NCBI GenBank assembly: GCA_029785195.1
Contig: JAFMAD010000002.1
Coordinates: forward strand, 53,470 to 117,469
DNA length: 64,000 nucleotides
DNA from: Nitrososphaerota archaeon
Lineage (GTDB): Archaea > Thermoproteota > Nitrososphaeria > Nitrososphaerales > Gagatemarchaeaceae
Direction: 5' to 3'
A program made the position numbers and the translations under genes. Numbering within the stretch: position 1 is the first letter of the stretch; every line of letters starts with the position of its first letter. Of this stretch, positions 38,430 to 47,351 are shown in pieces. The notes under the pieces were generated by a model, which worked only from the letters and a program-made list of their open reading frames with translations, was not told where the DNA came from and made no database searches.

Positions 38430-40229
38430 CTATCGAAGTCTCTTGCTCCACAGCTTGAGTCGCTTAACGAATGCCGAAAAGTCTCGGCTTGTACGATATT
38501 CGTCGAGCGCGTCCAAGAACTCCTTAATGGTCATCGGGCACACCACTCTCTGCTTGTCGTTCGCGAAATTCTGCAAAACATAACTATTGAGCCCCTTACT
38601 GTCAATAAATATGGCGAAAATATCCTGTAAGTTGAAACCAGAAGGCAACAGGCCACTCTTTATCATGTCGAGATGACTCGCACATGAGATGTCCTTTCCC
38701 TGCGCAAGTATCGGCCCCGCAAGTGTTACCTCCACCACAATTAGAGTTTTATCCTTCCTTATTGTCAAGTCGCTCTGATAACCTCCTACATGCATAGGAA
38801 TACCAAACGGGTCGATGGATCCCTCCCATGTAACTTCGTCGAAGTACCCCGGAACCATTGACTGAAGAAGGTCATACATCAATTGTTCAAATCTGCCGCC
38901 ACGAACATTCTTTTTGCTCTCAACTACTGTAGTGTATCTCTCCCTAAGTCTCAATCTTTCTAGTAGTTCGCTATCATACCCATTCGACTGCAAGAATTCA
39001 TTCAGTTTAGACTTGATTTCATCATAACCTATAGCTATGCCTCTGGAACTGCCGGCGTAGATCACAGTCAGAGTGTCTCGGTCTGGCAAGATCGATTCTT
39101 CCCAAGCAATTCTTTCAGGTCTCACGGAATAATCAATTGCCCGAACCTTAACTTCTTTAGCAGGCAACACAAGATGACCTCTCCCATTCGTTATTACCTG
39201 CCAAGTTCTCCTAGAATCCATTATCTGAAAAACGGCAACTGATACGTAATCTCCTTTCGGATTGATGACATCTGTCTTCACAAGACGATGTGGACCTATG
39301 AATCCTACAGAGCCAAAATAGTCATAATAGAGCAATACATCATCGTATTCGAAATATGAGGGACGAATGCTGGGTAAATCCTTCAAGCTTTCGCCTCTCA
39401 ATCTTAAGGTACCTTCTCCGCGCTCATACTCGAAAACTCCAGTTGTCTCGAACGCAGAGAAAACGTAGCTTGCAAAACCTTTGACGCTTGTTAACTTCTT
39501 GCCAACCTTAGCTCGTAATCTACTTCGTTCCAAGCTCCTTGTTGCCCGAAACTCTTTGATTCTGTCAGCGACTTGTGTTACTTGATCCATCCTTTTGGCT
39601 GTAGCGAGAAATAAGGCAAACTCATCACTGCTGATCATCTTATCTGGGAGTTCTCTGCAAACATCAATTGTGAACCATAATGGAAGGAGCTTGATTGCCT
39701 TGTGTGAATTGATACGCACCGAGGCATTCCAGTACATCCATTTCAGGAGCTGATTCCTGATTGAGCCAGCTAAATCTGATTCGGTTCTTGCATTCAAAAA
39801 TTCCTCGCCTGCCTCTGTAAACTGAATCCGGCCTTCGGCTTCATATAGAAAACCAAGATGCTCCGCAAGCGACTTGATGATTCTGGCGTTGGCACCAGCA
39901 GAACCTCCTACGCTAGATAGTTCAGTACGGATTCTTTCGATCGCAGCTACAAAACCTCTTGGGTTCCCTTTGGTTTTTTCCAACTCATCAAGGTATTTCG
40001 TGATATTGCGAGGAGTCTTAGAGAATTCAATCAGCTTACGCCTTCCAATCTCATTCGTGAACTCAGACTGGAGCTGCGGCCAGTTGTTTTTGAATCGTGG
40101 CTCATTGAGCACTCGCAAGATATCACGGAAGTTGGACAGGGTACTTGGAGAGATTGAACGCTGTTTAGTCAAGCTCCAGAATGCGTCATTTTCGTTGTAC
40201 TCTTTGGCAAACTTGGTCCAGTTAGCCAA
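38430..40229 (-). CDS. Type II restriction endonuclease, AlwI-like
   Basis: A 599-residue protein. The N-terminal two thirds are helical with winged-helix-like parts (residues 100-260), as in AlwI/FokI-type DNA-recognition modules. A PD-(D/E)XK-like cleavage domain is at residues 440-530: GGRFEQLMYDLLQSM, then GGYQSDLTIRKDKTLIVVEVTLAG, with Asp and Glu in place but E-V-T instead of E-x-K. Convergent pairing with the methyltransferase supports the role. The AlwI resemblance is by overall pattern; the recognition sequence is unknown. Confidence 0.72.
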   Translation of the reverse strand: MANWTKFAKEYNENDAFWSLTKQRSISPSTLSNFRDILRVLNEPRFKNNWPQLQSEFTNEIGRRKLIEFSKTPRNITKYLDELEKTKGNPRGFVAAIERIRTELSSVGGSAGANARIIKSLAEHLGFLYEAEGRIQFTEAGEEFLNARTESDLAGSIRNQLLKWMYWNASVRINSHKAIKLLPLWFTIDVCRELPDKMISSDEFALFLATAKRMDQVTQVADRIKEFRATRSLERSRLRAKVGKKLTSVKGFASYVFSAFETTGVFEYERGEGTLRLRGESLKDLPSIRPSYFEYDDVLLYYDYFGSVGFIGPHRLVKTDVINPKGDYVSVAVFQIMDSRRTWQVITNGRGHLVLPAKEVKVRAIDYSVRPERIAWEESILPDRDTLTVIYAGSSRGIAIGYDEIKSKLNEFLQSNGYDSELLERLRLRERYTTVVESKKNVRGGRFEQLMYDLLQSMVPGYFDEVTWEGSIDPFGIPMHVGGYQSDLTIRKDKTLIVVEVTLAGPILAQGKDISCASHLDMIKSGLLPSGFNLQDIFAIFIDSKGLNSYVLQNFANDKQRVVCPMTIKEFLDALDEYRTSRDFSAFVKRLKLWSKRLR

Positions 40230-40366
40230 GGAGCTGGAAGAACTTTGAGGTCATTCTTAAGTTTGTAATGACTAGTTAGCTGGCACTCTGCGAGTCACTG
40301 ATGCCTAACCGACCTTTTGCATCTATCGCTGAGTGAATTGATCGAGCTATTCAGCAAGGTCTAATC

Positions 40367-40693
40367 CTACCGCTCTACAACGATCTCTTCCATGTCAAGG
40401 GTATTCTGGCCTGAATATAGAATCTCCATCACAAGGACGAGAAAGATGTCTTCTATCCGCGGGTTAAGGCTGGTACCAGGGTCGAACCGCTTAGCCTGGA
40501 TGACGAAATCGAGGTCGATTCTAAGCCCTGGGACCTGCGTCTGCTCCCATTTCGCCCGAAGGTCTATGCCCCGTCTCCGGACTTGGCAAGGAGCTGTGTC
40601 TCAGAGAAACTCATCTCGTAGCCTATAGACCAGCTTCTCGAACTGAGCCGGCGAGAGGCTACCATGAATCTGCTGAAGACGCTCTCTTTCCAA
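40367..40693 (-). pseudogene. Small gene with one in-frame stop
   Basis: A 109-codon frame on the minus strand starting TTG at 40693. It is coherent except for one in-frame TGA at 40603-40601 (codon 31). Before the stop it reads RERLQQIHGSLSPAQFEKLV; after it, RRRGIDLRAKWEQTQVPGL, then LDFVIQAKRFDPGTSLNP and a hydrophobic-acidic tail ending MEEIVVER. No domain is recognised. Decay or a base error are equally possible. The flanking 40230-40366 and 40694-40814 hold nothing recognisable. Confidence 0.5.
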
Positions 40694-40814
40694 CTGATTC
40701 TATCTTGTCGCATCGATAGTTAACCTTTAGGAGCACCCGACGGTGAGATTTCTGGGCGGACCTCTCCGGAGATTGTGAGTAACCACCTGTCGCTACAGAC
40801 TTGCAATGAACCCA

Positions 40815-41372
40815 CTAAGACATTCGAGCTATTTGCTGGTAGGCTTGCTTTAGTGAAGAAAGAGCTCGTTGAACAGACCTAGCCTCTGCATCAGTATCTA
40901 GTTCTTGCACCTCTATTATGGAATCTAGGTAGAAAACGACGATGCCCTCTCCTCCATCGTACCTGATTTCTAGCTTCGTTTCATCTTTGTTTGCAACATT
41001 CCTGAGAATCTTCTCACTTTTGTCAAGTCGCCTTTTCACAATAGGATACGGTTTCAGGAATTTCTCTCTGAATTCAGGCTTACCGAAATCCAACAAGTTC
41101 ATCTTCAATATCGGGTAAACCGCCTGCTCTCCATAGGCGTCCTCAATCATATCGGAAATGTCGCCTATGGCCAGTGACTCCATCCTAATCTCGCCGTTGC
41201 TTCTCCAAACAGCATTGACGTAGGGAATCTCTCTGGCTTGGGTGATTTCTACACATCGAATTAGCCAAGTCGGATTCCCGAACCTCTTTGGAAGTTTCCC
41301 CTTTTCCTTCTTCACAAATTCCGAGTCAGTAAAGAGCGAAACTTCTCTTTTGATCGCTTCCATTTCATTCAA
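40815..41372 (-). CDS. Hypothetical protein, partner of a nuclease-like gene
   Basis: A 185-residue protein with no recognised domain. It is mixed alpha/beta with PTWLIRCVEITQAREIPYV and GGEGIVVFYLDSIIEVQEL segments and a C-terminal helix (SVQRALSSLKQAYQQIARMS). Its ATG is 10 nt after the stop of the PD-(D/E)XK-like gene upstream on the same strand, so the two form an operon. Located between a restriction system and the HerA operon, it may belong to a defence or mobile-element module, but no function can be assigned. Confidence 0.6.
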   Translation of the reverse strand: MNEMEAIKREVSLFTDSEFVKKEKGKLPKRFGNPTWLIRCVEITQAREIPYVNAVWRSNGEIRMESLAIGDISDMIEDAYGEQAVYPILKMNLLDFGKPEFREKFLKPYPIVKRRLDKSEKILRNVANKDETKLEIRYDGGEGIVVFYLDSIIEVQELDTDAEARSVQRALSSLKQAYQQIARMS

Positions 41373-41382
41373 CTAGTCTTGC

Positions 41383-42675
41383 TCACCACACCTTAGAAAC
41401 TGTCAGGGCGCACTCTACTTCCCACGGATTCCAGTCTAGAATCGCCATATAAGCACCGGCAACAGTCTCACTACCGAACTTATCTTCCTCCAAGAAAGAT
41501 TTGACCTGCTTGGTAGCATCACATGCAGCAGCTTTCACTTTCTTCCACCACTTAGACTCGAAGTAAGCTAGCAAGTTATCCGGAGTTCGTCTCAAGCTAT
41601 CCGGCCTTCCATGCCCCAACAGACCTCCACAGCGACCCAGCGGATAGCGCATCAACTCTGGACAATCGAGACGCGTCAATATTTCGTTTATGAGCTCTTC
41701 CCCAAGGTCGCCCCTCCTCTTCTTGTAGCCGAGCGGAGACCCCTGGAAGAGTCTGGCGCCCACGTAGGTCCTCAGTGCTGAGCTCAATCGAATCTCATAC
41801 CTCCCTTCGAACGAGGTTGGCCTGTTCACAAACTCGATCCCATTCCTAAAGTCGGCCATTCGCACGACATTCCCATCCGTACCTGCACTCCAGGCATCCA
41901 ACACGGTGGTGTGCATGCTCTCGCGAGGCCTTCTGTGCATGAGCAGGATGTGCTTGCCATCGGACGCGGCTACGTACACCAACGAGTGGTCCCTCATCCT
42001 CACCGAGAACCCGCTTAGGTCCTTTCTGACCTTGACTGGCCCGGCGTCCCCAAAGCCGACATTCAGCGTCACCCCGCCCTCGAAGTGTTCCATCCCGAGC
42101 ATCTCCAACCTCAGCCTCGCCTCATCCACCCTGACCCAGAGCCCGTCCCTCGACTCCAGCTCGGTGTTCTCCAGCCCCTTCGGCTTCATCCTGTTGTAAT
42201 CGGCCACGAACTCCTCTTGGGGGTACCTCTCTATCGACCTCACCCAGAACTCCTCCCCATGACTCGCCTTCAGCTGCGCCAAAGACAACACCGCCTTCCT
42301 GCTGTCCACCTTGTGCCTCGTGTAGAGGGTCACCCCATCGAAAGGCGCCTTGCACCTCTTGATGCCGACGGCGAATATCTCGTCCCGAGCATGGCGAGGT
42401 ATGGCAACGTTCGGCAAGTTCAATCCGAGACCGGAGTTGTGCTTCACGGCGAGCAGGCAAGTCAGGTACCGCATCTCGGTGGGCACACTTCCAATCCTCG
42501 GAAATGGTCGATTGCCTCCAGTCAGCCTAGTACGGGAACCAGTACCATCGACGCCGTCCAAAGAAACTCCCAGTAGGGGCGGGGGTCCGGCGACGGGTCC
42601 TGGACATCCTCCATTGGACGAGATACCTATTCCCGGCTTCGATACCTCGTTGCGAGACAGTCTGTTGTCTTGCAA
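41383..42675 (-). CDS. Protein with C-terminal PD-(D/E)XK nuclease-like domain
   Basis: A 430-residue frame; an internal ATG at 42474 would remove 67 Gly/Pro-rich residues that look less like structured protein. The last 110 residues have a nuclease pattern: RRGDLGEELINEILTRL (Glu), then GHGRPDSLRRTPDNLLAYFE followed by SKWWKKV, giving Asp...Glu-Ser-Lys. The central part is beta-rich (VYVAASDGKHILLMHRRPRE). No homolog with known function is recognised. With the 185-residue gene downstream it forms a two-gene unit of possible defence function. Confidence 0.6.
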   Translation of the reverse strand: MQDNRLSRNEVSKPGIGISSNGGCPGPVAGPPPLLGVSLDGVDGTGSRTRLTGGNRPFPRIGSVPTEMRYLTCLLAVKHNSGLGLNLPNVAIPRHARDEIFAVGIKRCKAPFDGVTLYTRHKVDSRKAVLSLAQLKASHGEEFWVRSIERYPQEEFVADYNRMKPKGLENTELESRDGLWVRVDEARLRLEMLGMEHFEGGVTLNVGFGDAGPVKVRKDLSGFSVRMRDHSLVYVAASDGKHILLMHRRPRESMHTTVLDAWSAGTDGNVVRMADFRNGIEFVNRPTSFEGRYEIRLSSALRTYVGARLFQGSPLGYKKRRGDLGEELINEILTRLDCPELMRYPLGRCGGLLGHGRPDSLRRTPDNLLAYFESKWWKKVKAAACDATKQVKSFLEEDKFGSETVAGAYMAILDWNPWEVECALTVSKVW

Positions 42676-43131
42676 AGGACATCACGCAGAAGTTCGGTCA
42701 GCTCGCAGCATCAGGTGTCGGATTCGTAGGTGGTAGCAGGGGTGGAGCAGGTAAGTAGCAGGTTAGCGCGAAGATGGTGAAGGGTCAAAAATTGGGTGGG
42801 GTGGGCGGAAAAGTGAGGGGAGCAGGAAGATGAGTAGGGGCGAGAAAAAGTCAGTTTTGAACGGGCGGAAATGTGAGCGTAAATCTCTCGGCGCTGACGC
42901 TATTTAGAAGCGAGCAGGTCGATCTGCCGGTAGACGCGCGTCAAATCCACACTTGACACGGGACCGTCTCATCGCGTCGAGAATTCCCTAGACATCAGGA
43001 GCGCGACGTCTAATCCTCAGTTGACGGGGCGAAATTGCAAATCTTTCAAGTGTCGCCGAGCATGATGGCTTCTTTGAGGTCGGCGGAGCACCTGTCGAGC
43101 CCTCCCTAACATACTCGTTATGAGGACTAGT
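42676..43131. other. Gene-poor stretch before the HTH-HerA operon
   Basis: About 455 bp with no supportable gene. The first 180 bp are purine-rich on the plus strand (runs of GGTGG, GGGGTGG, GAAAAAG). The rest is unremarkable until the palindrome at 43132. A 261-residue minus-strand frame starting at 43773 covers part of it but is the shadow of the plus-strand operon. Confidence 0.4.
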
Positions 43132-43153
43132 ACCTAAGATACGTATCTTAGGT
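43132..43153. promoter_or_regulatory. Perfect 22-bp palindrome (putative operator)
   Basis: ACCTAAGATAC and GTATCTTAGGT form a perfect inverted repeat with no spacer, centred at 43142/43143, 48 bp upstream of the HTH gene that opens the HerA operon. Its position and symmetry suit a dimeric regulator, possibly the 157-residue HTH protein itself acting on its own promoter. An alternative is a recombinase or nicking site of a mobile element. Confidence 0.6.
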
Positions 43154-43200
43154 GAGGAACCGTCTTTAAGACGGGACGCACCGCCAGCCAGGTTGACCTC

Positions 43201-43674
43201 TTGCGGAGGTACCCGGAGATGAGGCAGCTGACGGAGACGGTCACCCAGGACATCGCTCTCATCAGACACTTCAGAGAGCACCTCGCGATGCTCTCCGACC
43301 AGAGGGTGCTGGACCTTCTCAGCCTCGCCAGCGTCACCCAGGTCACCAACAAGGATGTCAGGGCCGTCTTCAAGGTGGGGAGGGCCGGAGCGTGGGTCTG
43401 GCTCTCGAGGCTCACCAGGCTCGGTATGCTCGAGAAGCGCGGCCAGAGCTACAGGGCGTCCCCCTACTCGGAGAAGCTCATCAGCACGACTTCGCTGACC
43501 TTTCAGAGCGTCCTCACCGGCAGGACGCCCAGGCCGCAGGGACAGAACTGGACGGAGGCGCTCCGCCTCGCCTCGGAGGGCGTCAGGATGTCCTACGAGC
43601 GGGGGAAGATCGACCAGGCCGAATACGCTGCGAAGGGCAGGATGCTGAAGGAGCTGGAGGAGTCGCTCCAGTGA
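43201..43674 (+). CDS. Winged-helix protein preceding a HerA-like ATPase
   Basis: A 157-residue protein. Residues 35-90 look like a winged helix (DQRVLDLLSLASVTQVTNKD, FKVGRAGAWVWLSRLTRLGM, LEKRGQSYRASPYSEKL). The C-terminal 50 residues are helical (ASEGVRMSYERGKIDQAEYA, AKGRMLKELEESL). The start is TTG. Its stop and the ATPase start overlap as TGATG, so the two are translationally coupled. It is more G/C-rich than the restriction genes before it. It could regulate the operon or load the ATPase on DNA. Confidence 0.65.
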   Translation: MRRYPEMRQLTETVTQDIALIRHFREHLAMLSDQRVLDLLSLASVTQVTNKDVRAVFKVGRAGAWVWLSRLTRLGMLEKRGQSYRASPYSEKLISTTSLTFQSVLTGRTPRPQGQNWTEALRLASEGVRMSYERGKIDQAEYAAKGRMLKELEESLQ

Positions 43675-44882
43675 TGTCCCCGGACGACCCGAACTTCGAC
43701 GAGCGCATGGCCCGGCGGGTGAGGCTGAGGACCGCCGGGTCGGAGAAGCTCCTCCTCGTGAGGGGTGAGGCACGGCACACGGCCTTCCGCTTCACGGACT
43801 CCCTGCTGCTGAGGCACGTACTCATTCTCGGAGCGACTGGTTCCGGGAAGACCAACCATGCGTTCTCCGCGGTCCAGCAGGCGGTCGCCGACCGGCCCAA
43901 GTCCTGTCTCATCGTCGACGTGAAGAGTGAGTACCGGAAGCTTGACGGCATGGTCAGGGAGCCGGTGCGGCCCATCGCCGTGGGAGACGAGCCGAGAGTG
44001 AGCTTCAACCCGCTCATCCCGCCCGCATCAGTCGAGCCGGACCTCTGGGACAGGGCCTTCATCGACGTCTTCACGAGGGCCTACGGGCTCTCGGAGCCCT
44101 CGAGGCGCATCCTCCTGGACTGCCTGTGGTCGCTGCGCCAGGAATCCAGGGGGAGTCCCACGCTGAGGGAGCTGGAGAGCGAGGTGGGCAGGTTCAAAGC
44201 CGGAAGCTCGAAGGAGCAGAACAGCCAGCGCTCGCTCGAGTCGAGACTACACATCATCAACATGGGGCCTGTGGGAAGGTCCCTGAACTCGGAACAGGCG
44301 CTGGACTTTGCATCGATGGAGGACAGGGTGACGGTCTACGAGGTCGGACAGATCGACTCGCTCAGGGACCAGCGCTTCCTGGCCGAGGTCGTGCTCGCCC
44401 AGCTCTGGCAGTATGACAAGGCGCGGGCGCTCAGGGACGACGGCGACGGGGAGAAGTTGCGCAGGCTCATCGTCGTGGAGGAGGCGCACCGCTACCTGAG
44501 CGAGGAGAGGCCGCCGCAGCAGAGAGGCGAGAGAACGCTCCTCGAACTCGCGATCGCCGAGGCGCGGAGGTACGGCTGGGGGTTCATCATCGTGGACCAG
44601 ATGCCGACCCTGCTATCGAGGTACGTCTGGGACAACTGCGGCACGGTGATAGCCCACAGGCTCACGAACCTGCAAAGCTACGAGGCCGTGAAGAACGCCC
44701 TCGGCGGCGACCCTCTGCCCGGGGAGAACGATGCGAACGGGGACCCGCTGGCGCTGAGGCTACCGGAAGACCTCGCTCTCTTCCGGAGGTATGTCGAGCG
44801 GGGGGCCAGGCAGGCCGGGACGGGGTTCGCATATGTCGAAAAGATGAAGCAAGTCTCAGATGGCGAACAACATAGGAGCTAA
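43674..44882 (+). CDS. HerA/FtsK-like DNA-translocating ATPase
   Basis: A 402-residue P-loop ATPase. Walker A is ILGATGSGKTNHA (about residue 54), a DVKSEYRKL strand follows, Walker B is RRLIVVEEAHRYLSE, and further motifs are AEARRYGWGFIIVDQMPTLL and IAHRLTNLQSYEAVKNALGG. This matches DUF87/HerA-type ATPases that pump DNA in archaeal conjugative or integrative elements and some defence systems. The ATG at 43674 overlaps the preceding stop. A degraded copy of its C-terminal coding end lies at 60719-60763, just before repeat G. Confidence 0.8.
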   Translation: MSPDDPNFDERMARRVRLRTAGSEKLLLVRGEARHTAFRFTDSLLLRHVLILGATGSGKTNHAFSAVQQAVADRPKSCLIVDVKSEYRKLDGMVREPVRPIAVGDEPRVSFNPLIPPASVEPDLWDRAFIDVFTRAYGLSEPSRRILLDCLWSLRQESRGSPTLRELESEVGRFKAGSSKEQNSQRSLESRLHIINMGPVGRSLNSEQALDFASMEDRVTVYEVGQIDSLRDQRFLAEVVLAQLWQYDKARALRDDGDGEKLRRLIVVEEAHRYLSEERPPQQRGERTLLELAIAEARRYGWGFIIVDQMPTLLSRYVWDNCGTVIAHRLTNLQSYEAVKNALGGDPLPGENDANGDPLALRLPEDLALFRRYVERGARQAGTGFAYVEKMKQVSDGEQHRS

Positions 44883-44904
44883 AGGCTGGTCAAATCTCGA
44901 AATC

Positions 44905-45119
44905 CTATCCATCGTCCCACTTCTTCCGACCTGTTCCATGAAACGCCTTGTGGCACGTCTTACAAAGAACTTCGAGGTTGGACGGACCATGACTCGTCCC
45001 TACGCAAGCGGAATGTTGTGGTTGATTGTCAGGTTGTCCCTGCTGTTGCACTTGACGCATCGGACATCGGCTGCCTTTAGGATGGCCCTGAAGGTCTGTC
45101 TCTTGCCTCTTAGCCGCGT
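44905..45119 (-). pseudogene. HNH endonuclease remnant, frameshifted
   Basis: Two minus-strand frames together give an HNH nuclease. Frame 1 (45119-45000) reads RTFRAILKAADVRCVKCNSR and DNLTINHNIPLA then TAG; frame 2 continues GTSHGPSNLEVLCKTCHKAF to the stop at 44905. One base added near 45000 joins them into the C-x2-C...NH...N-x-x-x-L-C-x2-C-H pattern. No in-frame start is seen because a TGA lies 9 bases upstream of 45119. It may be a decayed homing or mobile-element nuclease. Confidence 0.6.
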
Positions 45120-45181
45120 TCGTCCTCATACATCAGCCCGTTATTTCGTTGATGGTCGTCCGATCATAGTCTAACATCAAG

Positions 45182-45262
45182 TTCCCCGGCGGAGGCGCAA
45201 TGAACTCTTATGCATGGCTCAACGCTTTCTACGGAAGTGCAAAACTAGGAAGTGCTTAGGGA
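45182..45262 (+). repeat. Repeat copy B
   Basis: TTCCCCGGCGGAGGCGCAAT, then GAACTCTTATGCATGGC as in copy A, then a short hairpin CGCTT-TCTACGG-AAGTG (45223-45239). It lies 60 bp after the HNH remnant and 143 bp before the solute-binding protein gene. The left part of the stem strand is missing. Confidence 0.8.
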
Positions 45263-45404
45263 GATTGGATTTACTCTAATCTTCGTGCAAGTCGTGTGAG
45301 GACTGAGATGGACGACATCAACCTCGGGTGTCTCAGACGATTGACATTTTCATGGTCTCGCGTCGAGAAAATTAAAATATGCCAAAATCCTAATTGCAGG
45401 AAAG

Positions 45405-47324
45405 TTGATTTTCGCCGCAACTGAACGTACGGCGGTCGGACGAACTGCTATAGCTGTAATCGTCGTAATCCTCCTGGTCGTAGCCGCCGCGGCAGGGGTT
45501 TACTATTATTCCTCAAGGACCTCGACCACATCGAGTATCTCGAGCTCTTCGTCTACTAGCTCCAGTTCGAGTGCCGGTGGCGCGGTCAACACGCTCTCGA
45601 TAGACTCGTGGTCGTGGCCCTTCCCGGGCGACCTGAGCGTGCTGAATACGCCCGTTTCTCCATGGCCGGAGTGGCAGTACATGACGGTCTATCAGACGCT
45701 CGTGACGGTCAATGACACCAAGCTCTGGGACACCGGGACCGTCCAGTTCGAGCCTGGGCTAGCGAACTACACCTCCTCAGACAATAACCAGACATGGACG
45801 TTCAACCTCAGGCAGAACGTGAAGTTCTCGAACGGCGACCCGCTCAACGCCTACCAGGTCTGGCTGGAGTTCTACGGGGTCTACTATCTTAACGGCAACT
45901 CGTCCACATGGCTCAACAACTACAACGTCTTCAACTATACGGGCGTGAACTTCGGTCCGTCGACCCTCGCCCTCTTCAACCAGTCCGGTGTGATTAATCC
46001 ATCGGCGCAGGCCCTGACGGTAATGGAGAACGACTCGTGGCCGATCTATGTCACGGGCCCCTACCAGCTCGTGATGCACCTGACCGGGCCGTTCGACTGG
46101 CTCCCGGGCACGCTCCTAACATACGGGGGCTTAATCTACGACACGCAGTACGTTCTGGACCACGGAGGATTCGGGACCCCCGCATCGCCGAGCACCTACT
46201 TCAACCTGAACCCAATACCCGGGACCGGGCCTTACGTCGTGAGCCAGTTCTCGGTGAATGCATACGTGAACTTCACGCAGAGCCCGACATACTGGGGCGA
46301 CAATCTTACCGCTAACCAGGTAAAGGCCCAGCCGCTCTTTGACCCAGGCCACGTCAAGAATGTCGTCGTATACGCAAATTCCGACGATCTGTCCCGGTAT
46401 ATCAACCTGGAGCATGGCACCGCCCAGATTGCGGACATCGAGTCGAGCGACTGGTCACTCGTCACGAGTAATCCTTCTCAGTTCGGCTACGTCCAGTTGC
46501 CTCCCTGGGCCGGACTCGTCTCTGTCCTTGGGTTAAACACTCAGGAATATCCCACCAACATAACGTTGGTTCGGCAGGCCATCGTACACGCAATCAATTA
46601 CACCGACCTGTACGACGCAGCGTACCTTGGGCATGCATCACCATTCATGGGCCCAGAGTATCCCGCCTGGAGCCAGTTCTACGACCTTGGATCATTCCAG
46701 CCTTATCAGTACAACCTGACTCTCGCCAAGCAGGACCTGGCAGCGGCGAACATCAAGAACATGCCCCCGCTTACCCTCAGGATAGAGACAGGCTGCGAGG
46801 CATGCACAGCCGGTGCCTCCGTGATAACGGCAGACTTGGCGCAGATAGGAATCACTGTCAACGAGCAGGTGCTGTCTGGTAGCGCGTACCTGAGTGTCTA
46901 CGGGAGCTACTCCTACAACGTCCAGAACGCCCAGCAGATAGGGCAGCTATCTTGGGTGGACGGTGGCGAGGGATGGGGAGCGTTCGCACTGACGCCGGCA
47001 GACTATTGGGTCTCGTTCGTGAGCAACGAATCTCTCTGGGGCAACTGGGCCGCTTACTCCAACCCGACCGTCCAAGCCTGTGTCAACGCGTTCACGACCA
47101 CCTCGAATGTCACCGAGATACAGCAGCTCTGCGCCGCGGCGCAGCAGCAAATCTACAACGACGCACCCTACGCCTGGATTGGGACACTCGGACTCTGGCT
47201 CCCCGTGGGAGGCTCGACCGTCTATGACAAGAACGTAATCAGCGGATTCCTCCTGGACCCGACTTGGGGCGGCCAGTCCTCCCTGCCAATCTTCAACACT
47301 GTAACGTTCGTCAATGGTCAGTAG
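45405..47324 (+). CDS. ABC transporter solute-binding protein, family 5 (peptide/oligosaccharide)
   Basis: A 639-residue extracellular substrate-binding protein. An N-terminal membrane anchor (about residues 14-36, TAIAVIVVILLVVAAAAGVY) is followed by a Ser/Thr-rich linker (residues 38-58), typical of archaeal membrane-tethered binding proteins. The SBP family 5 domain follows (TWTFNLRQNVKFSNGDPLNA; QAIVHAINYTDLYDAAYLG). The start is TTG. No permease or ATPase genes are adjacent, so it must use a transporter encoded elsewhere. It is followed by oxidoreductase and peptidase genes on the same strand. Confidence 0.87.
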   Translation: MIFAATERTAVGRTAIAVIVVILLVVAAAAGVYYYSSRTSTTSSISSSSSTSSSSSAGGAVNTLSIDSWSWPFPGDLSVLNTPVSPWPEWQYMTVYQTLVTVNDTKLWDTGTVQFEPGLANYTSSDNNQTWTFNLRQNVKFSNGDPLNAYQVWLEFYGVYYLNGNSSTWLNNYNVFNYTGVNFGPSTLALFNQSGVINPSAQALTVMENDSWPIYVTGPYQLVMHLTGPFDWLPGTLLTYGGLIYDTQYVLDHGGFGTPASPSTYFNLNPIPGTGPYVVSQFSVNAYVNFTQSPTYWGDNLTANQVKAQPLFDPGHVKNVVVYANSDDLSRYINLEHGTAQIADIESSDWSLVTSNPSQFGYVQLPPWAGLVSVLGLNTQEYPTNITLVRQAIVHAINYTDLYDAAYLGHASPFMGPEYPAWSQFYDLGSFQPYQYNLTLAKQDLAAANIKNMPPLTLRIETGCEACTAGASVITADLAQIGITVNEQVLSGSAYLSVYGSYSYNVQNAQQIGQLSWVDGGEGWGAFALTPADYWVSFVSNESLWGNWAAYSNPTVQACVNAFTTTSNVTEIQQLCAAAQQQIYNDAPYAWIGTLGLWLPVGGSTVYDKNVISGFLLDPTWGGQSSLPIFNTVTFVNGQ

Positions 47325-47351
47325 CGCCCAGTGGCGGTCTGGTGTCCTTAG

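Noticed and set aside
40601..40603. Selenocysteine reading of the in-frame TGA
   Set aside because: No selenocysteine insertion element or Sec machinery is seen and the context is not a redox motif.
42988..43773. 261-residue minus-strand frame
   Set aside because: It is antisense to the HTH and HerA genes, which have clear domains; the long frame is a shadow of G/C-rich coding DNA.
44860..45174. 104-residue plus-strand frame after the HerA gene
   Set aside because: It is antisense to the HNH remnant and has no coherent domain.
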